From positions 496,001 through 560,000 of the forward strand of contig JAXMCR010000004.1 of NCBI GenBank assembly GCA_046349255.1: DNA of 64,000 bases. The letters are read 5' to 3'. The stretch comes from DAIODI01 sp046349255 (GTDB lineage Bacteria; Pseudomonadota; Alphaproteobacteria; Rhizobiales; Aestuariivirgaceae). A program made the position numbers and the translations under genes. Below the pieces are notes generated by a model that ran no database searches, was not told where the DNA came from, and worked only from the letters and a program-made list of their open reading frames with translations. Below are positions 59,691 through 64,000 of the stretch, piece by piece. Every line of letters begins with the position of its first letter. Position 1 is the stretch's first letter.

Positions 59691-59753
59691 GGCCTCATCC
59701 TTTCCTGACTGTCTGAGGACGTCGCGCGACCGCCTTGCGGCGCGCATGAAAAC

Positions 59754-59778
59754 AACCGACCGACGTCGGATTTGTTCC
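59754..59778 (-). promoter_or_regulatory. Candidate EcfG promoter (one mismatch) for the Gly-rich gene
   Basis: On the minus strand GGAAC, 16 bases, GGTT. Confidence 0.4.
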
Positions 59779-59787
59779 AGCGACCCT

Positions 59788-60012
59788 TCAGGCCTCGCTG
59801 CCATTGCGCTGGGTGGCCCGCGCGCACAGCTCGCGCAGATCCTTGCGGATACTTGCGCCGTTCAACATCAGATCGAGCTCAAGCCACGAGTAGCCTTCGC
59901 TCTTCAATTCCTTGCGAAGTTCGACGAGGCCGCTACAGGAGCCGCTTCGTGCAATCGCATAGGCGCGCTCGACGAGGTTCATCAGTGCACCCATCAGTTT
60001 GATGTCATCCAC
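59788..60012 (-). CDS. Small helical hypothetical protein
   Basis: Protein of 74 aa with heptad-like helices (MNLVERAYAIARSG, LVELRKELKSEGYSWLELDLML). No family recognised and a weak ribosome site; an internal ATG (MGALMN) is another start. Coding is supported only by length, composition and the flanking strong hairpin. Confidence 0.45.
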   Translation of the reverse strand: MDDIKLMGALMNLVERAYAIARSGSCSGLVELRKELKSEGYSWLELDLMLNGASIRKDLRELCARATQRNGSEA

Positions 60013-60021
60013 ACACGCGAA

Positions 60022-60056
60022 CGGTTCCCCCGCGCGAGTCTCGCGCGGGGGAACCG
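60022..60056. terminator. Perfect 17-bp hairpin downstream of the W-F-G-D repeat protein
   Basis: CGGTTCCCCCGCGCGAG (60022-60038) and its exact complement (60040-60056) flank a single T. The stem is very GC-rich with no T-run on the minus strand. It lies directly after the stop of the repeat protein at 60064 and before the small gene at 60012. Confidence 0.6.
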
Positions 60057-60063
60057 AATGTCG

Positions 60064-60810
60064 TCAGCGACGCGAGCGGCCGCCGCGATCATCGTCCTCG
60101 TACCGGCCGCCGCGTCCGCCGCCGCCACTGCCACTGTGACCGTGTTCCCAGCCGCGGCGCGATGCTTCAGAGTGACCCTCGGAGTCGCCGAACCAGCCGC
60201 CGTGACCCTGGCCGCCGCTACCGGCGCGACCGCCACGTCCGCTGCGGCTCTCGTACTCGTCGTCACGTCCGCCGCGGCCACCACCGCCACCGCTGCGTCC
60301 GCCGCCGTGGCCGTGCTCCCAGCCCCGACGCGATGCTTCCGAATGACCTTCCGGATCGCCGAACCAGCCGCTCTGGCCGTGGCGCTCATGGTCCCAGCCG
60401 CGGCGGGAGGCTTCCGAGTGACCCTCGGAGTCGCCGAACCAGCCACTTTCGCCATGACGCTCGTGCTGCCAGCCGCGGCGCGACGCTTCCGAGTGACCTT
60501 CCGGATCGCCATACCAGCCGCTCTCACCGCGGCGCTCGTGTTCCCAGCCGCGGCGGGATGCTTCCGAGTGGCCCTCGGAATCACCGAACCAGCCACCATG
60601 GCCTTGCTCACGGCCGCCTCCTCGGCTTCCGCCGCCGCCGCCGCGTCCACCGTAATCTTCATCGTGACGCGAACGGGAACCGTAGCCACCGCCGGAGTGG
60701 CTGCCGCCGCCACCACCGCGCCCGTAGGAACGGCCGCGACCACCTTCGTCGTCGTCGCTCATGAAGCGGCCATGTTCGTCGCGATCGCGATCGTTCGAAT
60801 ATCTGCTCAT
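60064..60810 (-). CDS. Gly/Arg-rich protein with KGG-like stress repeats
   Basis: Protein of 248 aa. Its core has four tandem 25-residue units (about 73-172) of the form GWFGDSEGHSEASRRGWEH..., and a fifth copy near 205-225 after a Gly/Arg-rich insert. The unit resembles the GsiB/KGG stress-repeat pattern. The N-terminus is charged and the linkers are RGG-rich, so the protein is likely disordered and hydrophilic. No EcfG element was found upstream. Confidence 0.7.
   Translation of the reverse strand: MSRYSNDRDRDEHGRFMSDDDEGGRGRSYGRGGGGGSHSGGGYGSRSRHDEDYGGRGGGGGSRGGGREQGHGGWFGDSEGHSEASRRGWEHERRGESGWYGDPEGHSEASRRGWQHERHGESGWFGDSEGHSEASRRGWDHERHGQSGWFGDPEGHSEASRRGWEHGHGGGRSGGGGGRGGRDDEYESRSGRGGRAGSGGQGHGGWFGDSEGHSEASRRGWEHGHSGSGGGGRGGRYEDDDRGGRSRR
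60295..60594 (-). repeat. Four tandem 75-bp coding repeats
   Basis: Each unit encodes WFGD(S/P)EGHSEASRRGW(E/Q/D)H plus a short variable end, with a 75-bp period. Sequence differences between units are mainly synonymous or conservative. Confidence 0.7.
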
Positions 60811-60943
60811 CGTGTGTTGCTCCTGGTCATTTTTGTTGCCGGTTCAAACCCGCGACTGCAACGGACACACACCGGACCGCCCGTCTCAGTCCGGTTCCTT
60901 AATCGAACGACGCCAGCAATGGTTCCCGAGGGTTTCGAGCCAT

Positions 60944-60968
60944 GGAACCTGATCCGTCACTGCGGGTT
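60944..60968 (+). promoter_or_regulatory. Candidate EcfG promoter (one mismatch) for 61020-61978
   Basis: GGAAC, 16 bases, GGTT; 52 bp before the ATG at 61020. Confidence 0.45.
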
Positions 60969-61019
60969 CTTGTTGCCGACGCCGCGGACGGCGCGTCGTC
61001 GTCAACAGGAGTTTGGAAG

Positions 61020-61094
61020 ATGAATTCGGTGATCTATCTGATCGGCCTCGTCGTGGTGGTTCTGGCGATCCTGTCGTTCCTCGGGCTTCGCTGA
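61020..61094 (+). CDS. 24-aa membrane peptide
   Basis: MNSVIYLIGLVVVVLAILSF followed by LGLR and a stop: a single hydrophobic helix with a short basic end. ACAGGAG lies about nine bases before the ATG, and the next gene starts two bases after the stop, so the two are co-expressed. Similar tiny membrane peptides are widespread in alphaproteobacteria. Confidence 0.65.
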   Translation: MNSVIYLIGLVVVVLAILSFLGLR

Positions 61095-61096
61095 GG

Positions 61097-61978
61097 ATGG
61101 ACACGAGCAGGGCGACGGAAGCGCTTCAGCGTGAGGACGATTTTGCCGCGAGCAACTCGTTCCTCGATTGGGCCGGCATTCTGGCGGGCGCGTTCGTCGC
61201 CTTCGCGGTGTGGACCGTCTTCGTAAAGTTCGGACTTGCACTCGGGCTCTCGATCGCACCGCTTCCAGCAGGAACGGTGCGATGGGGTTTTCCGGACACC
61301 GCGTTCGTCGTTCTGATGGGCGTTTGGGTGATCTTCACGCAGCTATCTGGCCTGGTGGCCGGCGGCTACGTCGCGGGGCGCATGCGGCGACCTTCGGGTG
61401 AAGCAGCCCCTGAAGAGATGCGCGTGCGAGACGGGATGAACGGGCTGGCGGTATGGGCGGTCGCATCCACCGCCATGGCGATCGTCACAGTGGGTGCGAT
61501 CTCGAGCGGTATTTCAGGTGCGCTGTCGGTCGCGGGCGGTGCTGCGCAGACCATCGCGAAGCCCTCGACGGCGTACATCGTCGATCAGCTGATGCGCCCG
61601 AAGGAAGGGACGCAGGCTCCCGGCACGCCTTCTCCTCCAAACACAGCAAATGGCAACGACGACTCCGCAGTGGTCGGTCGCATCCTCGAACGCGTATCCG
61701 ATTTCAAGCTGGACGAGTCCGACAAGACATATGTCGCGCAGGTGGTCTCCCGCCGTACCGGGCTCACCGACCAGGAGGCGCGGGCGCGCATCGATGATCT
61801 CATGGCCAAGTTCGGCCAGGAGGCTGAGCGCGCGCGCAAGTACGGCATTCTTGCAGCGTTCGTCAGCGCGGTTACTGCGCTGGTCGGAGCGATCGCAGCC
61901 TATGCCGCTGCCGGCTGGGGCGGGAACCATCGCGATGGCGCGTCCGCGGAAGAATTGGAAGCTGCGCGACCGCTTTGA
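61097..61978 (+). CDS. Multi-span membrane protein of unknown function
   Basis: Protein of 293 aa with four hydrophobic helices (WAGILAGAFVAFAVWTVFV, VVLMGVWVIFTQLSGLVAGGY, WAVASTAMAIVTVGAI, and a C-terminal FVSAVTALVGAIAAYAAAG) around a soluble segment (about 200-265). ATG at 61097 with GAGG just before. It resembles conserved rhizobial membrane proteins of unknown role. It is co-expressed with the 24-aa peptide. Confidence 0.72.
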   Translation: MDTSRATEALQREDDFAASNSFLDWAGILAGAFVAFAVWTVFVKFGLALGLSIAPLPAGTVRWGFPDTAFVVLMGVWVIFTQLSGLVAGGYVAGRMRRPSGEAAPEEMRVRDGMNGLAVWAVASTAMAIVTVGAISSGISGALSVAGGAAQTIAKPSTAYIVDQLMRPKEGTQAPGTPSPPNTANGNDDSAVVGRILERVSDFKLDESDKTYVAQVVSRRTGLTDQEARARIDDLMAKFGQEAERARKYGILAAFVSAVTALVGAIAAYAAAGWGGNHRDGASAEELEAARPL

Positions 61979-62003
61979 AGCGAGATTCCGCCGCACCTTT
62001 GGC

Positions 62004-62028
62004 GGAACCAGAACACGCTCCGACTGTT
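62004..62028 (+). promoter_or_regulatory. Candidate EcfG promoter (one mismatch) for the PRC-barrel gene
   Basis: GGAAC, 16 bases, TGTT; 47 bp before the ATG at 62075. Confidence 0.45.
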
Positions 62029-62074
62029 GTCCACACGAGCGGTCACGCTCTCAGGTTCAACAGGAGGTTCTACG

Positions 62075-62938
62075 ATGTCGAGATTTCTGGTGCGCGCCCT
62101 CGGGGCAGCGCTTCTCGTCGCATCACCGTCGGCGGCATTCGCTGCCTGCAACATCGGCAATGCGGATCAGGCCGAGCAGAAGCTGAGCAAGGTCGAAGGC
62201 ATCTATAGCGGCGACTACGGCGCGTTGCGCCGTGACATGCGCCAGCTTCGCACGACGGCCTACACCCTGCAGAAGTACGGACAGGACCAGGCATGCCAGC
62301 AGGTCGTCGACTCGATCAACCAGCTGCTGCAGGATCCGAAGAAGTCGCTTCAGGCGGCGAGCAACGGTGCCGCCACCAACATGAGCACCGATACGACTGC
62401 GACAACGGGCACCGCGACCGGCACCGCAGTCGGCAGCAGCACGACCAACTCCACGGCGATGAACAATACGGCCACCGACCAGACGGGTTCTATCGGCACG
62501 GCCGGTTCGTCGTCCATGGAAGAGCGTCGCGCGTCCGCCGTACCGCTCACGCAGAGCAAGCAGATGAGCGCCAATGACATCATCGGCTCGGACGTCTACG
62601 GCACCGACAACCGCGCCATCGGCGAAGTTGAGGACATCGTGGTCGGCGCGAACAACGAACCAGGCTATGCGGTCGTGTCCTATGGCGGCTTCCTCGGCAT
62701 CGGCAAGGACCTCGCCGCTGTTCCGATGTCGGCGATCAAGGTGTCGCGCGACAACTACCTGTTCGTCGATTTCGATCGCGCACGCCTCGAGGCGGCGCCG
62801 AAAGTGAAGCGCGGCAACAACAGCTGGTGGGCGAACTCGGATTGGCGCCGCCAGAACGACGCCTACTACATGACCAGCAGCAACAACACGAACTCCACGA
62901 CTGGCACCGGCACGAACTCTTCAACGACCAACCAGTAA
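62075..62938 (+). CDS. Exported PRC-barrel domain protein
   Basis: Protein of 287 aa with a signal peptide (cleaved after AFA, residue 23), a helical segment, a Thr/Ser/Asn-rich disordered linker (about 100-150) and a PRC-barrel domain (about 165-235, NDIIGSDVYGTDNRAIGEVEDIVV). The tail is Asn/Ser/Thr-rich. CAGGAGG precedes the ATG. PRC-barrel exported proteins are frequent GSR members in rhizobia. Confidence 0.82.
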   Translation: MSRFLVRALGAALLVASPSAAFAACNIGNADQAEQKLSKVEGIYSGDYGALRRDMRQLRTTAYTLQKYGQDQACQQVVDSINQLLQDPKKSLQAASNGAATNMSTDTTATTGTATGTAVGSSTTNSTAMNNTATDQTGSIGTAGSSSMEERRASAVPLTQSKQMSANDIIGSDVYGTDNRAIGEVEDIVVGANNEPGYAVVSYGGFLGIGKDLAAVPMSAIKVSRDNYLFVDFDRARLEAAPKVKRGNNSWWANSDWRRQNDAYYMTSSNNTNSTTGTGTNSSTTNQ

Positions 62939-62949
62939 CGCGCTGCGTC

Positions 62950-62977
62950 GCGGCCCGGTGGAGACCCGCCGGGCCGC
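62950..62977 (+). terminator. Hairpin terminator after the PRC-barrel gene
   Basis: GCGGCCCGG (62950-62958) and CCGGGCCGC (62969-62977) form a perfect nine-bp stem, followed by AGTCATTTTC. Confidence 0.7.
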
Positions 62978-62998
62978 AGTCATTTTCGGTTCCCCACC

Positions 62999-63023
62999 GG
63001 AACAACTCTCCAGTGGTCTCGTT
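62999..63023 (+). promoter_or_regulatory. Candidate EcfG promoter for the YG-rich protein gene
   Basis: GGAAC, 16 bases, CGTT: a full match 45 bp before the ATG at 63069. Confidence 0.68.
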
Positions 63024-63068
63024 TGTCGACAGGACGACCGATTTTCAATCCAGCGAAAGGATGATGAG

Positions 63069-64000
63069 ATGGGCAGGTACGATTACAGTGCCGGCAGCCG
63101 CTATGAGAGTGGCAATGGCCGACAGGATGAGGACTGGGATCGCGGTAGCGGCTCGTACGGCGACGACGAGTCCGGTCGGCGCTCGGGATCCTTCAGCGAG
63201 CGCGGCTCGGGTGAGCGGTACGGCGAGGGTTATGGCCGTTCGTATGGCTCGCGGTCGGAAGATCGTTCCGGCTACGGGCAGTCGCGCCACGGCGGCTCCT
63301 ATGGCGGGCAGGAACAGGGCACCCGCGGCACATACAGCAGCCAGGGCGGATCCTACGGCAGTGAAGGGCAGGGCTACGGCAGCTCGCAGGGCGGCAGCAC
63401 GGGTGGATACGGCGCCGGTTACGGTGGCGGCAGCCCGGGCAGCTATGGCGGCTCGCAGGGCGGACAGGGCTACGGCGGTGCGCAGGGCGGCTACGGCTCG
63501 CAAGGCGGCTATGGTTCGCAGGGCGGCTACGGGCACAGCGGCGCCTCCCATGGCGGACAAGGCGGAGTCTTCGGCTACCAGGCCGGTCATGGCGCGTCCG
63601 GCGGCTCCCAGAGCGGCTATGGGTCAAGCGGCTATGGATCAGGCGGCTACGGCTCGGGCTCGCAGGGCGGCTACGGCTCCTCCGGCGGTGGTTATGGCTG
63701 GGGCGGCGAGTCCGGTGGTTCACAAGGTGGTTACGGCTCGTCCAACTACGGGTCGAGCGGCTCGCAGGACTACGGTTCCGGCGGCTATGGCTCTGGAACC
63801 CAAGGCGGCTCTGGAGGTTCGCGTGGGTCGGGCTACGGTTCGGGGGGCTACGGCTCTGGCGGGATTAGCGGATCCCACGGCGGATACGGATCGTCCGGCG
63901 GCTCAAGCTACGGGTCTGGCGGCTATGGCGGCAGCCAAGGGTATGGTGCGGGCAGCATGGGCGGCGGGAGCATGGGCTCCGGCGGTTACGGGTCCCAGGG
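63069..64000 (+). CDS. YG-rich low-complexity protein, truncated by the window end
   Basis: Open frame of at least 310 aa from the ATG at 63069 (MGRYDYSAGSRYESG), still open at 64000. After a charged start (about 1-70), it consists of short repeats such as GGYGSQ, SGYGSSG and YGSGG with regularly spaced Tyr. The composition (Gly, Ser, Tyr, Gln) is like FUS/prion-like low-complexity domains that phase-separate. Rhizobial proteins of this start often end in a folded domain (BON or SWFGD type), but the end is not in the window. Unusual codon bias is due to the Gly/Ser repeats. Confidence 0.65.
   Translation, partial: MGRYDYSAGSRYESGNGRQDEDWDRGSGSYGDDESGRRSGSFSERGSGERYGEGYGRSYGSRSEDRSGYGQSRHGGSYGGQEQGTRGTYSSQGGSYGSEGQGYGSSQGGSTGGYGAGYGGGSPGSYGGSQGGQGYGGAQGGYGSQGGYGSQGGYGHSGASHGGQGGVFGYQAGHGASGGSQSGYGSSGYGSGGYGSGSQGGYGSSGGGYGWGGESGGSQGGYGSSNYGSSGSQDYGSGGYGSGTQGGSGGSRGSGYGSGGYGSGGISGSHGGYGSSGGSSYGSGGYGGSQGYGAGSMGGGSMGSGGYGSQ

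Noticed and set aside
1..64000. Mobile elements, tRNA/rRNA genes, CRISPR arrays, replication origin
   Set aside because: I saw no transposase, integrase, cloverleaf-like tRNA, spaced direct-repeat array or DnaA-box cluster. The catabolic island shows no integration scars that I can identify.

Overview
The window is high-GC DNA with no rRNA, tRNA, CRISPR array or mobile element. It carries PhyR, NepR-type and HWE/HisKA_2 kinase genes and many GGAAC-N16/17-CGTT promoters. Together these indicate an alphaproteobacterium, most likely a Hyphomicrobiales (rhizobial-type) member. The taxonomy is inferred from gene families only.

Positions 86-31618 hold a dense catabolic island for an unidentified nitrogen-containing compound. 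It contains an N-formylglutamate amidohydrolase-type enzyme, an isochorismatase-fold amidase, a split glycine decarboxylase P-protein without gcvT or gcvH, a polar amino-acid ABC importer, and a proline-racemase-family enzyme in which both catalytic Cys are Ser. It also contains an FCD-type GntR regulator, four SDRs, an EthD-like protein, a fumarate-reductase-type flavoprotein, a DAAO-type oxidase, a DHDPS-family aldolase, an Old Yellow Enzyme and an HcnA/SoxA-like 2Fe-2S flavoprotein. The rest are an aldo/keto reductase-RidA fusion, an AcoX-like kinase, an NDP-forming acyl-CoA ligase, a dipeptide-type ABC importer with an acetamidase, and a two-subunit TPP decarboxylase. Three divergent intergenic regions (4637-4655, 10781-10799, 17424-17442) carry the same 19-bp pseudo-palindrome. 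This ties most of the island into one regulon, probably that of the GntR protein at 8859-9620, which sits in one of the controlled operons.

Positions 31720-33788 hold an ECF sigma/anti-sigma pair beside a TPR protein. A perfect 13-bp hairpin lies just before the sigma start.

Positions 33859-64000 look like a general-stress-response (GSR) island. Two phyR paralogues are present (41084 and 54893), each with a divergent nepR-like ORF. An HWE kinase (50664) and a membrane HisKA_2 kinase (52908) lie next to the second. About 25 EcfG-type promoter matches sit 5-90 bp upstream of genes for trehalose synthesis (next to CsbD), DUF4142, DUF3008, PRC-barrel, Gly-rich low-complexity and small membrane proteins, a thioredoxin-reductase-like protein, a glycosyltransferase/UDP-galactopyranose mutase/GH1 operon, and a pair of unknown enzymes (a PLP-fold protein and an alpha/beta hydrolase). 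A structural EcfG gene was not identified in the window. One promoter (41889) seems to drive only a short non-coding transcript ending at a hairpin.
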